Positions 36,453-45,592 of a stretch of 64,000 bases of DNA are shown one piece after another. The notes beneath the pieces were generated by a model. It ran no database searches. It was given only the letters and a program-made list of their open reading frames with translations, and was not told the origin of the DNA. The translations under genes were made by a program, and so were the position numbers. The stretch lies in assembly GCF_023734775.1 (NCBI RefSeq), contig NZ_AP025732.1:992001-1056000 (forward strand). The letters run 5' to 3'. Positions within the stretch are counted from its first letter, which is position 1; each line of letters starts with the position of its first letter. Source of the stretch: Nostoc cf. commune SO-36 (GTDB lineage: Bacteria; Cyanobacteriota; Cyanobacteriia; Cyanobacteriales; Nostocaceae).

Positions 36453-36791
36453 AGTTTTATTTTCAAAAGACTGTTAAACAAGAATTAAGAATTCAGAATG
36501 CAGAATTCAGAAATATTTAAGTGTGGGATTCAGACCCACCATTACTAAAATAGGCCACTAAATATGGATGCATATATATTTAGTGTGGTGTTTCACCGTT
36601 TCTTCAGACGCTTGTAGACTCCTTCTCTCCGAGAGGCTAACAGCGAAAGCATTGCCGGATCTACCAGTAAATAGAATTAATTTCTGAATTCTGGCCCCTG
36701 ACTCCTAAATTCTTTCTTGATTAATAAAGACTAGAAAAAAATTTCTGAAAACGCATTCAGTTTTATAGCTAATAACTGAGGAGGTTTAAAG

Positions 36792-37604
36792 ATGGCAATT
36801 TTGGGACAAGCAACAAGGCTAGGAATTGGAGTCTTTGAAAATTCAGGACTGGCAGAACTACGTCCCGATAGAACAGAAACGGATGTGAAAGCGATCATCC
36901 GGGCAGCTTACCGTCAAGTTTTGGGTAATGAATACCTAATGGAATCAGAGCGTCTTGTCAGTGCTGAATCACTGTTACAGCAAGGCGATATTTCAGTTAG
37001 GGGATTTGTGTTAGCCATTGCTCAGTCGGAACTTTATCGGAATAAGTTTTTCCATTCAAACTCGCAAATTCGCTTTATTGAGTTGAATTATAAGCATCTA
37101 TTGGGTCGCGCCCCAGAAGATGAGTCAGAAATTTCGTACCACGTCAAGCTTTACAACTCACAAGGTTACGAAGCTGAGATTAACTCATACATTGACTCAC
37201 TAGAATATCAAGAAAGCTTTGGCGAGAATATAGTACCATACTATCGTGGCTTTAATAGCCCAGTAGGGCTGAAAAACGTTGGCTATAGCCGATTGTTCCA
37301 GCTGTATCGGGGTTATGCCAATAGCGATCGCGCTCAAGGGCAAAAACAAGGACGCCTAACTTGGGAAATAGCTAAGAATCTGGCTTCACCTATCTACCCA
37401 GTCTCTACAGGAGCCTTAACAGGTCTCTCAACAGGTGGTCGAGGAGAAACATACCGGATTAGAGTACTACAAGCTGCTTCTGTAAACTCAGCTGTAGTGC
37501 GGCGCGGTACTGCGGAATTGCTCGTACCCTACGAGCAACTTTCTAGTAAATTGCAGCAGCTTAATCGTAAGGGCAGCAAGGTTATTAGCATCACATCTGT
37601 ATAA
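36792..37604 (+). CDS. cpcC: Phycobilisome rod linker (first copy)
   Basis: 270 residues. The N-terminal linker domain (about 17-150) has [37 protein letters not shown] and NIVPYYRGF. The C-terminal CpcD-like domain (about 215-268) has [10 protein letters not shown] and [12 protein letters not shown]. It joins phycocyanin hexamers within a rod. A second linker gene follows after 142 bp. Confidence 0.9.
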   Translation: MAILGQATRLGIGVFENSGLAELRPDRTETDVKAIIRAAYRQVLGNEYLMESERLVSAESLLQQGDISVRGFVLAIAQSELYRNKFFHSNSQIRFIELNYKHLLGRAPEDESEISYHVKLYNSQGYEAEINSYIDSLEYQESFGENIVPYYRGFNSPVGLKNVGYSRLFQLYRGYANSDRAQGQKQGRLTWEIAKNLASPIYPVSTGALTGLSTGGRGETYRIRVLQAASVNSAVVRRGTAELLVPYEQLSSKLQQLNRKGSKVISITSV

Positions 37605-37632
37605 AGAGGGAATCGGGGTGGGGAGTAGGGAG

Positions 37633-37652
37633 AGACGCGATTAATCGCGTCT
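37633..37652. repeat. 20-bp perfect palindrome between the linker genes
   Basis: AGACGCGATT/AATCGCGTCT is a perfect palindrome in the spacer between the two linker genes, set within inverted CT/GA-rich repeats (GGGAGTAGGG ... CTACTCCC). Related GAGACG/CGTCTC hairpins occur at 34361-34388, 48601-48633 and 63313-63342. Confidence 0.75.
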
Positions 37653-37746
37653 GTACTAGGGAGTTAGGAGTAGTGAAATTCGCTACTCCCAACTCTCCAA
37701 TCCCCACTCCCTTTGCCAATTACCAATTACAAAAGGAAAATTACCA

Positions 37747-38616
37747 ATGGCTATTACAACAGCAGCTTCTCGTCTGGGAACAGAAGCTTTTAGTGATAAC
37801 GCTCCTCTAGAATTGCGCCCAAATGCAACTAAAGAAGACATAGAGCAAGTAATTACTGCCGTCTATCGTCAGCTGTTGGGCAACGATTACTTAATGAAAT
37901 CTGAGCGTCTCACAAGTGCTGAATCTATTCTGCGCGATGGGAAAAGCACAGTACAAGAATTTGTACGTCAAGTAGCCAAATCAGAACTGTACAAATCCAA
38001 GTTTTTCTACAACAGCTTTCAAACTCGCGTCATTGAACTGAACTATAAACATTTGTTGGGTCGTGCCCCTTATGATGAGTCTGAGGTGGTCTATCACTTA
38101 GACTTATATCAAACCAAGGGATATGAGGCCGACATTGATTCCTATATTGATTCACCAGAGTATCAAAGTAGCTTTGGTGACAATATTGTGCCTTTCTATC
38201 GCGGTTTCAAGACTCAAACAGGTCAAAAAACTGTCGGATTTAGCCGGATATTCCAACTTTATCGTGGCTATGCCAATAGCGATACCTCCCAACTTAGAGG
38301 TAATTCCTCCCGCCTTGCCGTTGAACTAGGACGCAACAGTGCATCTGTTGTTGTTCCTCCATCTGGTGGCCCTTCCGGCTTTTCCTACGTTGCTCCGGAA
38401 AAAGGCGTTACCCCCAATAGTACTTTCGGTGGTGCAGGAACTTTTGGACAAGAAGGCAGACTCTACCGCATTGAAGTAGCAGGCGTTTTTGGAGCTGGGT
38501 ATCCTAGCACACGCCGGGTCAATCAAGCTGTGATTTTACCTTATGAAGGACTATCTGCTTACTTCCAGAGAGTCGTAAAACAAGGTGGCAAAATCGCTAG
38601 TGTGAAGCCACTTTAG
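37747..38616 (+). CDS. cpcC: Phycobilisome rod linker (second copy)
   Basis: 289 residues, similar to the first linker. The linker domain has [38 protein letters not shown] and [10 protein letters not shown]. The C-terminal part has a Gly/Pro-rich joint ([18 protein letters not shown]) and a CpcD-like domain. Having two rod linkers implies rods of more than two hexamers or two rod types. Confidence 0.9.
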   Translation: MAITTAASRLGTEAFSDNAPLELRPNATKEDIEQVITAVYRQLLGNDYLMKSERLTSAESILRDGKSTVQEFVRQVAKSELYKSKFFYNSFQTRVIELNYKHLLGRAPYDESEVVYHLDLYQTKGYEADIDSYIDSPEYQSSFGDNIVPFYRGFKTQTGQKTVGFSRIFQLYRGYANSDTSQLRGNSSRLAVELGRNSASVVVPPSGGPSGFSYVAPEKGVTPNSTFGGAGTFGQEGRLYRIEVAGVFGAGYPSTRRVNQAVILPYEGLSAYFQRVVKQGGKIASVKPL

Positions 38617-38705
38617 TATCATTGGTCATTAGTCATTGGTCATTGGTCATTAATTACAGACCAAGGACTAATGAAAACTTTAATTTATAAATTTGGGATT
38701 GATTT

Positions 38706-38969
38706 ATGCTTGGACAAATTAATGGTAGAAATAGTAGCCGCTCCTTCCGCTATGAAGTAGTCGGTCTGCGCCAAAGCGAAGAAACAGAAAAAGTCGGCTA
38801 TCCCATTCGTTCTAGTGCCAGTGTGTTTATCACAGTGCCTGAGAACCGGATGAATCAGGAAATGCAGCGCATTACTCGCTTGGGTGGCAAAATAGTCAGC
38901 ATTCAACCATTGAACGCTGAGACAACACACAGCGAACACAACCATGAATCCCAGTCCGCAGAAAATTGA
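38706..38969 (+). CDS. cpcD: Rod-capping linker, CpcD
   Basis: 87 residues of the CpcD family: MLGQINGRNSSRSFRYEVVG and the closing RITRLGGKIVSIQPLN. It caps the distal end of phycocyanin rods. It overlaps the start of cpcE by 26 bp. The spacer before it (38617-38705) contains several TCATTAGTCATTGG-type repeats. Confidence 0.9.
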   Translation: MLGQINGRNSSRSFRYEVVGLRQSEETEKVGYPIRSSASVFITVPENRMNQEMQRITRLGGKIVSIQPLNAETTHSEHNHESQSAEN

Positions 38970-39783
38970 AGATTTATCACTGACAGGTGGCAATGCCGAC
39001 GGTGGATCTTTAACGGTAGAGCAGGCTCTAGCTAATCTTGAAAGTGCAGATTTAGGTCTGCGGTTTTATGCTGCCTGGTGGTTGGGTAGGTTTCGCATAG
39101 GTGAACCAGCTGCGGTTACAGCACTGATCAAAGCCTTAGAGGATGAAGCCGACAGGACACCAGAAGGCGGATATCCTCTGCGGCGGAACGCAGCTAGAGC
39201 TTTAGGGAAACTAGACGATCGCCAGGCAGTATCACCTTTAATTGGGTGTTTAGACTGCTCAGATTTTTATGTCCGAGAAGCAGCAGCACAATCCTTAGAG
39301 ATGCTAGGCGATCCGGTTTGTATTCCGGCGCTAATCAAACTATTATCAGTAGGTTTGCAGGGACAGCTGATATCACAGCCAGATTTATCTCAACCCTACG
39401 ATGCCATCTTAGAAGCCTTGGGAACCTTGAAGGCGACTGAGTTCACCCATTTGATAACACCATTTTTAGAGCATCCAATCGAATTGGTGCAATATGCTGC
39501 CGCACGAGCCATGTATCAATTAACCCAAGAACCAGTTTATGGAGAACGGTTGGTAAAGGCTTTAGGGGGAGAGAAATTGCAATTGCGTCGAGCTGTGTTA
39601 GCAGACTTGGGAGCGATTGGATATCTACCCGCAGCAGATGCGATCGCCCAGACTCTTGCCGAAAATAGCCTGAAGCTAATTTCTCTCAAAGGATTATTAG
39701 AATATCAAGTTAACCACACAGCAACAAGCACTTTGTCCGCAGGTGCGATTAAAGTGATGAATTTGATGGACTCGCTGTTGTAG
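38944..39783 (+). CDS. cpcE: Phycocyanobilin lyase subunit CpcE
   Basis: 279 residues with HEAT-like repeats (RFYAAWWLGRFRIGEPAAVT, PLRRNAARALGKLDDRQAVS). With CpcF it attaches phycocyanobilin to Cys84 of CpcA. It overlaps cpcD, so the two are probably co-translated. Confidence 0.92.
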   Translation: MNPSPQKIEDLSLTGGNADGGSLTVEQALANLESADLGLRFYAAWWLGRFRIGEPAAVTALIKALEDEADRTPEGGYPLRRNAARALGKLDDRQAVSPLIGCLDCSDFYVREAAAQSLEMLGDPVCIPALIKLLSVGLQGQLISQPDLSQPYDAILEALGTLKATEFTHLITPFLEHPIELVQYAAARAMYQLTQEPVYGERLVKALGGEKLQLRRAVLADLGAIGYLPAADAIAQTLAENSLKLISLKGLLEYQVNHTATSTLSAGAIKVMNLMDSLL

Positions 39784-39902
39784 TCTTAAGTTCTAGTTTG
39801 AGAAGAATTTAGTAGTCAGGAGTCAGAATTTATCTGACTCCTGAATTATTTTGTGATGATGAGTTGTCATTAATACGTTTAAAACAAATGTTTATCACCT
39901 AT

Positions 39903-39941
39903 AAACCCCCAACCCGATTGCACAATCTGGGCTAGGGGTTT
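39903..39941 (+). terminator. Hairpin between cpcE and cpcF
   Basis: AAACCCC pairs with GGGGTTT around a further CCCGATT/AATCTGGG stem, in the 228-bp spacer between cpcE and cpcF. There is no strong T-run, so it may be a pausing or processing structure. Confidence 0.5.
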
Positions 39942-40011
39942 GTGTATGATGTCAACTACGGATAGCTTAAGCTACAATTGGCTGATGACTAATTACCCAT
40001 GAAAAATTATT

Positions 40012-40731
40012 ATGAATAACAGCGAGCTTGCCCAAATATTGATTCGTGCTGTGGAAGAAGCAGACTCTTCGGAGCGCCTATTAGACGCAGTTCAGCAGTT
40101 AGCAGCAGCTGGTATAGAGGAATCTGTTCCCACTTTGATTGCAGCTTTGGGCTACAACAACCCAGGGGCGGCGGTGGCAGCCGTAGATGGGCTGATTGCG
40201 ATTGGGGAAGCCGCAGTACCGCCATTATTAGAACTAATTGATGACTACAATTACGGTGCTAGAGCTTGGGCTATTCGTGCCTTAGCAGGAATAGGTGATG
40301 TCCGGGCACTAGATACCTTGTTCGAGGCAGCAAAAACCGATTTTTCTTTAAGTGTGCGGCGGGCAGCTGCCAGGGGATTAGGCACTTTGCGCTGGCATCA
40401 ACTACCACCAGAGAAACTAGAATCTGTTCAGACTCAAGTATTAGAGGCGCTATTACTCATTTCTCAAGATTCAGAGTGGGTAGTGCGCTATGCAGCAGTG
40501 ACGAGTTTAGAAACAGTAGCGATCGCTATAGCAGCTAGTTTACCCGATCAAGCGTCGCGGATTACAACTCAACTTCAGCAGATGCTCGATACAGATGTTG
40601 ATCTCGGAGTTCGCACCCGTGTAAAGTTTGCACAAGATAAAATTCAGCAGCAACAACATCAAGAAGTGTTTGCACCTAAAAGAAAGCTACAGGAGACTGA
40701 AGTGCCTCATCGTGGTGCTGGCAGGCGTTAA
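40012..40731 (+). CDS. cpcF: Phycocyanobilin lyase subunit CpcF
   Basis: 239 residues with HEAT-like repeats (NNPGAAVAAVDGLIAIGEAA, ARAWAIRALAGIGDVRALDT). It partners CpcE in chromophore attachment to CpcA. It is the last gene of the operon and is convergent with the DUF1499 gene. Confidence 0.9.
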   Translation: MNNSELAQILIRAVEEADSSERLLDAVQQLAAAGIEESVPTLIAALGYNNPGAAVAAVDGLIAIGEAAVPPLLELIDDYNYGARAWAIRALAGIGDVRALDTLFEAAKTDFSLSVRRAAARGLGTLRWHQLPPEKLESVQTQVLEALLLISQDSEWVVRYAAVTSLETVAIAIAASLPDQASRITTQLQQMLDTDVDLGVRTRVKFAQDKIQQQQHQEVFAPKRKLQETEVPHRGAGRR

Positions 40732-40740
40732 TTAAGGCAA

Positions 40741-41232
40741 TCAAATATTTAGATCGCGCAGCGCCAAACGAATTTGTTCGACACGCCTGCGGTTGACACC
40801 AAGATCCGAATCTCCCACGCGAGATGCCGAGCGCAAATGAATTACTGACTCATTGGAAGGCAAATAAAACTCTACATCATCAACAAATTTAAAGATGCGG
40901 CTTTTAGAAAGAGCATGGATGTAATTAGGAGTCTGTTCTATAACCTCTGTGCGAGGAACAACAGTGAGAACTTTTAGTAAGGTTTCTCTAGCTGCATCGC
41001 GGTCTACATGATAAGTAATCGGGTCAATAGCGTGCTTGGAATCAGCATTTTGACTGACAACACAGTTAGGGGAAGGAGGACAAGAACTAAGATGACCATT
41101 ATCAACTCCCAAACTAGAAGAGGCTGCCCAAGTAGCCCCAGGAAGTATTAAAATACTAATCAAAGTTAGGAGTATTGCAAAAGTGACATTCCACAATAGT
41201 CGTTGACGAATCGCTGTTAGCAGATGAGACAT
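40741..41232 (-). CDS. DUF1499 protein with signal peptide
   Basis: 163 residues. The N-terminus (WNVTFAILLTLISILILPGATWA) is a likely signal peptide. The DUF1499 core has PSPNCVVSQ, AARETLLKVLTVVPRTEVIE, FRF-like RIFKFVDDVEFYLPSN and SASRVGDSDLGVNRRRVEQI. The function is unknown and an envelope location is likely. Confidence 0.85.
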   Translation of the reverse strand: MSHLLTAIRQRLLWNVTFAILLTLISILILPGATWAASSSLGVDNGHLSSCPPSPNCVVSQNADSKHAIDPITYHVDRDAARETLLKVLTVVPRTEVIEQTPNYIHALSKSRIFKFVDDVEFYLPSNESVIHLRSASRVGDSDLGVNRRRVEQIRLALRDLNI

Positions 41233-41354
41233 GATAAATTTACTCCTCTTGTTTTAAATAGCACTAAATTATTTTCGGTCATTTCGTGTGAGTATTGCGA
41301 GTTACTGATTCTGTAATAAATTCAACTTATAGCATTCTTGCCGCTTCAAAGGTC

Positions 41355-41738
41355 TGACTTTTCACGGTATCTGGAAAACCTCTCTCTAAATCTCTCTCCT
41401 AAAAGGAGAGAGACTTTGAATTTTCTTCCTTCCCGCATCGGGAAGGGGGTAGGCTGTTGACTTTGATGAAATTTGGGCGTTTTTGACTCATACTATTTTT
41501 GTGTCAGGGCAAAATCTCTCTTGTGTCATTGCGAGCTTTGCGAAGCAATCGCAAAATCTCTGGGATTGCTTCTCTTCTCTACGAGAGGCTGCGCCAACGA
41601 GACGCTCCGCTCGCAATGACTACACATATTTTGCATGATTTGTTAACTTCTAAAAACGCACAGAGAGAGTCAACACCCTAGTAAGGGGGTTAGGGGGTTA
41701 GGTTTTTCGTGCGCTTTTCCACATAACGTGAAAAGTCA
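41355..41738. mobile_element. Outer inverted-repeat element, TGACTTTTCACG ends
   Basis: TGACTTTTCACG at 41355 recurs inverted at 41727-41738, with matches extending (TATcTGGAAAA / TATgTGGAAAA). The 384-bp block has no gene and hosts a second MITE (41450-41680) and several CT/GA hairpins. It probably represents an old element into which a younger one inserted. Confidence 0.6.
41450..41680. mobile_element. MITE with TAGGCTGTTGACT ends, copy A
   Basis: TAGGCTGTTGACTTTG at the left end and TAGGGTGTTGACTCTC, read inward, at the right end. The flanks GGAAGGGGG (41441-41449) and GTAAGGGGG (41681-41689) are a 9-base target duplication with one mismatch. The interior has a GTCATTGCGAGC ... GCTCGCAATGAC palindrome. 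The same family occurs at 45263-45424. Confidence 0.75.
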
Positions 41739-41884
41739 GTTCAAAGGTTTAGACTCAGGAATCAGGGAATCACCTCCCCAATTGCTATTAAGATCCCCAA
41801 GCCGAGCAGTTAGTTACCGACAGGTGCATCATAACTAAGAGCGATCGCTCCAATGGTGTAACTTTGACTCTAAGATTTTTATAG

Positions 41885-42370
41885 CTACTTTCTGCCTCGC
41901 TCTTGCATTTCTTGCTGGCGCATGGGCATAGCGTCAATTTGCTCAAAAATTGCTTTCGCTTTGACTGGTGTAGTGTCTTGGCGCTTAACACCACCATCTT
42001 TGCCCACCAAAATAACGCGAAAATTTTCTTTATCAACTCCAAAGCGATTTCGCAAATTGGCAGCAGAAGACTCATCTATTAACTGTCCGTTGGCATAGCT
42101 TTGATTTGCCAAAACTTGAACAAGAACTAAATCCCGGTTTATAAAACTGTTTTGGTGCTGGTCAAATAACTGCATCTGTTGCTGATAGTCGTGGTTATTA
42201 ACAGATGGTGCAAACACTAGTAAAACGCGGTTTTGCCATTTTTGGGAACTAAGGTTAAATGAAGACATTTTGATGGCATGGGTTGAACCTTGGACACTAC
42301 CAGCGATGCTGAGTGGTGATACGGCTGTAAATGTTAATAGGGTTAGAGCGATTAATAATGAGTTATTCAT
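41885..42370 (-). CDS. DUF4174 protein
   Basis: 161 residues from ATG at 42370. A hydrophobic start (LLIALTLLTFTAVSPLSIAG) looks like a signal peptide. The DUF4174 core has WQNRVLLVFAPSVNNHDYQQ, RDLVLVQVL and FRVILVGKDGGVKRQ. The thioredoxin-like fold lacks an obvious CxxC. The function is unknown; a periplasmic location is likely. Confidence 0.85.
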   Translation of the reverse strand: MNNSLLIALTLLTFTAVSPLSIAGSVQGSTHAIKMSSFNLSSQKWQNRVLLVFAPSVNNHDYQQQMQLFDQHQNSFINRDLVLVQVLANQSYANGQLIDESSAANLRNRFGVDKENFRVILVGKDGGVKRQDTTPVKAKAIFEQIDAMPMRQQEMQERGRK

Positions 42371-42497
42371 TTTGGAGGTTGTTAGGAGCGATAATTTTCG
42401 GACAGTCAAAGATGAATAAATGCGTGCTTGCAAAAATCAAATCAAAGCCAAATCAAGGATTTTAGAATATTTGCACCCACTTTCACCAAACACCTCT

Positions 42498-42893
42498 CGC
42501 CGTGGAAGCCCCTGTTTTCAAACATGGGGGCAAGGCGTAGGCGATTTTAAGACGCTCGCGGACTCGCCTTGCGCGTCGCTAACGCTGTCCAAAAATACTT
42601 GTGTTTCATGAGATAATATGAGTATGTCGAAATGGGCGCTTACACTGTGTAAACCCGCAGAAACGGCTTCGCCAGTAGACATAGAGGCTGTCGCGTAGCC
42701 TTGATAAGGTAGAAACACACTGCTTGCTAAGTGGCAAACCAATGTGTTTTTGGGGCGTGGGGATGAGTCCATCCTCTGTTTAATCGTAACCACGCCTAGA
42801 GGTTCGGGGGATAGTGTTTCGGAACCTGCGCGCGTTCTAAGCCGCTATTTCTCAGGGCTACTAAAAGCCCCCGGATTCATCCGTGGGGAATGC
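42498..42893. mobile_element. Non-coding structured block, IS200/IS605-like remnant
   Basis: Two end hairpins are seen: CCCCTGTTT/AAACATGGGG (42508-42533) and CCCCCGGAT/ATCCGTGGGG (about 42869-42889). The interior carries further stems: TTACAC/GTGTAA, AGGCT/AGCCT, AAACACA/TGTGTTT, GGCGTGG/CCACGCC and GGATG/CATCC. A short plus-strand reading (MSKWALTLCKPAETASPVDI) resembles the tail of a TnpB protein. Together these suggest a non-autonomous IS200/IS605 derivative that kept the right end, where TnpB guide RNAs are encoded. No transposase is present. Confidence 0.5.
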
Positions 42894-42952
42894 GTTACAG
42901 GGCTACTCATAATTCATATAGAAACAATTTCATGCTACTAACGGCGATAAAA

Positions 42953-43603
42953 CTAACTAGATAATAAAGACTGAATTTCTCCTTGAATATTGCCACGGGC
43001 AGATGGTTCGGCGAATTCTGACATTAAAGGCGTAAAGTAGATACGCGATCGCTGTAAAAATCGTTCTAAAACCTGCTGACGACCTGTGATATAATCCGCC
43101 TCTGCCATCCAGCTATATTCCTGGCGAATAGCATGGGCATATTCTCCATACAGCACTTGGTTAGTAGCCAAAATCGCTAAATCTGCATCAAGTAGGACTT
43201 GGCTATCATAATCATCCACCGCAGCTTGATGGTCTTTAGTGTTCAGAATGATACGAGTGACAATAGTTATGGTACTTTCTGGAATACCCAAATTACTCAG
43301 CAGATCAAAAGCATAGTCTGCACTTCGTTGTTCATTATCTTGAGCTTCAGTGTCATACACTACATCATGAAACCAGGCAGCTAGTTGAACAGCAGCTAAA
43401 TTGGTGGTGTAGCCTTGCAAAATCTGAATTGTGCTGAGGACGTGATCAATGTGTTTAAGTGTATGGTAGTAGCGACCAGGAGTAGAGTAACCTGTAACCA
43501 AGTCACTAAAGGATTTCTCAGCGATTACGTGGTCAACACCAAAGGTTTGGAGTGTGTGTTGCCAGTTAGAAAATAAAATATTCATGAAGTTTTCTGTAGG
43601 CAT
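42953..43603 (-). CDS. HD-domain predicted phosphohydrolase
   Basis: 216 residues from ATG at 43603 (43585 also possible). The HD pattern YYHTLKHIDHV ... LAAWFHDVVYD gives the H and HD ligands, and SQVLLDADLAILA gives the last D. Members are metal-dependent hydrolases of small molecules or nucleotides, and the substrate is not known. Confidence 0.82.
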   Translation of the reverse strand: MPTENFMNILFSNWQHTLQTFGVDHVIAEKSFSDLVTGYSTPGRYYHTLKHIDHVLSTIQILQGYTTNLAAVQLAAWFHDVVYDTEAQDNEQRSADYAFDLLSNLGIPESTITIVTRIILNTKDHQAAVDDYDSQVLLDADLAILATNQVLYGEYAHAIRQEYSWMAEADYITGRQQVLERFLQRSRIYFTPLMSEFAEPSARGNIQGEIQSLLSS

Positions 43604-43927
43604 AGAGTGAGTATACCCATTCTGAGTATTATAAAAATAAGCCAATCCTGTTAAAACTTTGATGAGTAAATAAGTTTAGATGTGTTTGCGTTGCTATAGC
43701 AATTAATTTTTTTTACGTATTTTTGACATTTTTTTCTTTTGTACTTGCTTGTTGAAAGAGACGTGCATATTCTAGAACTAGTATATACAAATAATTTTTC
43801 TAATTTATACAAACATTAACATAGTAAAATACGCTTACAAAACCAACATTTTGATACCAAGTATTAAACTTTTATACTTTAAAGAAAGCTGTATATTTAT
43901 GCAGTAGGAATAAATAAAAAATAAACC

Positions 43928-45124
43928 ATGATTGACTTTAGCCTCACTGAAGAACAGCAGATGTTGCAATCACTTGCGCGTGACTTTGCTCAAAACGAGA
44001 TTAGTCCTATTGTTCAGATAATAGAAGAGTCTAACAATCCAGAGATAGAACCTTGGGATTTTTGCAAACACTTGTTCCATAAGGGGACTGAATTAGGATT
44101 CACATCTTTGATGCTTCCAAAAGAGTTAGGAGGTGTAGGTGGGAAATGCATAGACATGGCTGTAGTCTTAGAAGAAATAGGCGCTGTTGATGTCAGCATT
44201 GCTTGTAGTTACTTTAATCTCACCGCAGCTATGTCGCTGTTTGTCAGTAGAGTTACAACCCAAGAACAACAAAAACGAATACTATCTTTTGTTAATTCTG
44301 GAAAACCCCATCTATTCAGTGCCGCAGAGAGTGAAGCTAATATCGCCACCTCAGATATATTCTGCCCCTTCCCAGACTCCAATATTGGGATGAAAACCTT
44401 TGCAGCACGCGAGGGCAATGCATACATTCTCAATGGAACAAAATCCCCGTTAGTTACAAATGGTGGGATTGCGGATGCCTACTTCATCATTGCCCGTACA
44501 GCGATGGATAAACCATTACACGAAAGTTTGTCTATCTTTTACGTTCCAACAGATACGCCTGGGATTAAGTTTGGCAAAAAGACACAGATGATTGGTTGGA
44601 AAGCTTCTCATCATGCCGAGATTTGCCTGGATAACGTCCTAGTCCCTGTGGAAAACCTGATTGGACAAGAAGGCGAAGCCGGAAAACTACTGATGTTGCT
44701 TCCAGAAGTAGCTATTGGGCTGGCAGCTTCTTATGTTGGTTTGGCTCGTGCTGCTTATGAGTATGCTTTGAATTATGCCAAGCGAAGAGTCAGTTGGGGT
44801 CGTCCGATTATCGAACATCAGTCAGTGGCTTTAAAATTAGCAGACATGATCATTAACACCCAAGCTGCAAGACTGATGGTATGGGATGCAGCAGTTACAG
44901 CAGAAACTTCTCCCCAACTTGCCGCCACAATCAAAGCACCAGCTGCCAAGACTTTTGCAGTAGATGTCGCAATCAAAAACGCACAAACAGCAGTTGAGAT
45001 TCTTGGGGGCTATGGGGTAACAAAAGAATGTTTGGCTGGCAAGTTTCTTGCCGATGCAACTATCGGGTATTCCTGTGACTTTACGCGAGAAGTCTTGCGT
45101 CTGGGGGTCGTAAACTTTTTATAA
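43928..45124 (+). CDS. Acyl-CoA dehydrogenase homologue with altered catalytic motif
   Basis: 398 residues with all three acyl-CoA dehydrogenase domains: FSLTEEQQMLQSLARDFAQN, a middle barrel with NGTKSPLVTNGGIADAY, and the C-terminal helices YAKRRVSWGRPIIEHQSVAL and VEILGGYGVTKECLAGKFLA. The usual YEGT segment with the catalytic Glu is replaced by IGYSCDF in ADATIGYSCDFTREVLRLG. This may mean loss of dehydrogenation or a shifted role. Cyanobacteria generally lack fatty acid beta-oxidation, so a natural-product or side-pathway function is plausible. Confidence 0.85.
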   Translation: MIDFSLTEEQQMLQSLARDFAQNEISPIVQIIEESNNPEIEPWDFCKHLFHKGTELGFTSLMLPKELGGVGGKCIDMAVVLEEIGAVDVSIACSYFNLTAAMSLFVSRVTTQEQQKRILSFVNSGKPHLFSAAESEANIATSDIFCPFPDSNIGMKTFAAREGNAYILNGTKSPLVTNGGIADAYFIIARTAMDKPLHESLSIFYVPTDTPGIKFGKKTQMIGWKASHHAEICLDNVLVPVENLIGQEGEAGKLLMLLPEVAIGLAASYVGLARAAYEYALNYAKRRVSWGRPIIEHQSVALKLADMIINTQAARLMVWDAAVTAETSPQLAATIKAPAAKTFAVDVAIKNAQTAVEILGGYGVTKECLAGKFLADATIGYSCDFTREVLRLGVVNFL

Positions 45125-45262
45125 GCTATTGCTTCGGATACACGATGAGCTTTATTAGATACACGGGATGCCCCTTTGCGCCCTTGAACAGGTGTAACAC
45201 GCATTGGCGATTCCTCATCCACCTCAACTCTTGTCATAAAGACATTGGTTAGAGGCAGAATC

Positions 45263-45424
45263 TAGGCTGTTGACTTTGTGCATTTTTCGGGAATTTTCGG
45301 GAAAATTATTCGTGTTATTTTTGTTTGACTTAAAGTGCCTGCTTCAGGCACTTTAAGTCAAACACAGGCGACACATTTTTTGCATGAAGTCTTATGGGCT
45401 AAAGGATACAGAGTCAACAGCCTA
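45263..45424. mobile_element. MITE with TAGGCTGTTGACT ends, copy B
   Basis: Ends TAGGCTGTTGACTTTG and, inverted, TAGGCTGTTGACTCTG, with perfect 9-base flanks GGCAGAATC at 45254-45262 and 45425-45433. The centre is a palindrome with 19-base arms (GTTTGACTTAAAGTGCCTG) and a 3-base loop at 45323-45363. Same family as the 41450 element. Confidence 0.85.
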
Positions 45425-45592
45425 GGCAGAATCGTCACCGCCCGCTATCCATCCCATCGCCAAGGCTTTGCAGAAGGCGTGGGGCTTCCGCGCAAACCAG
45501 CTAAATATGGTGACAGCTAAATGAAAGCGTCAAAATAGAAGACACAGGCTTTGTACAAAAAGCCTTGCCTTGATTAACGGAGTTTATTATCA

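Noticed and set aside
42518..42793. Minus-strand ORF over the structured block
   Set aside because: It reads through a series of hairpins and has no family resemblance; the block is better explained as a mobile-element end.
45010..45237. Minus-strand ORF of 75 residues beginning MTRVEVDEESPMRVTPVQ
   Set aside because: It overlaps the acyl-CoA dehydrogenase gene antisense. The first 37 residues look protein-like and could be a gene remnant, but the rest is antisense shadow.
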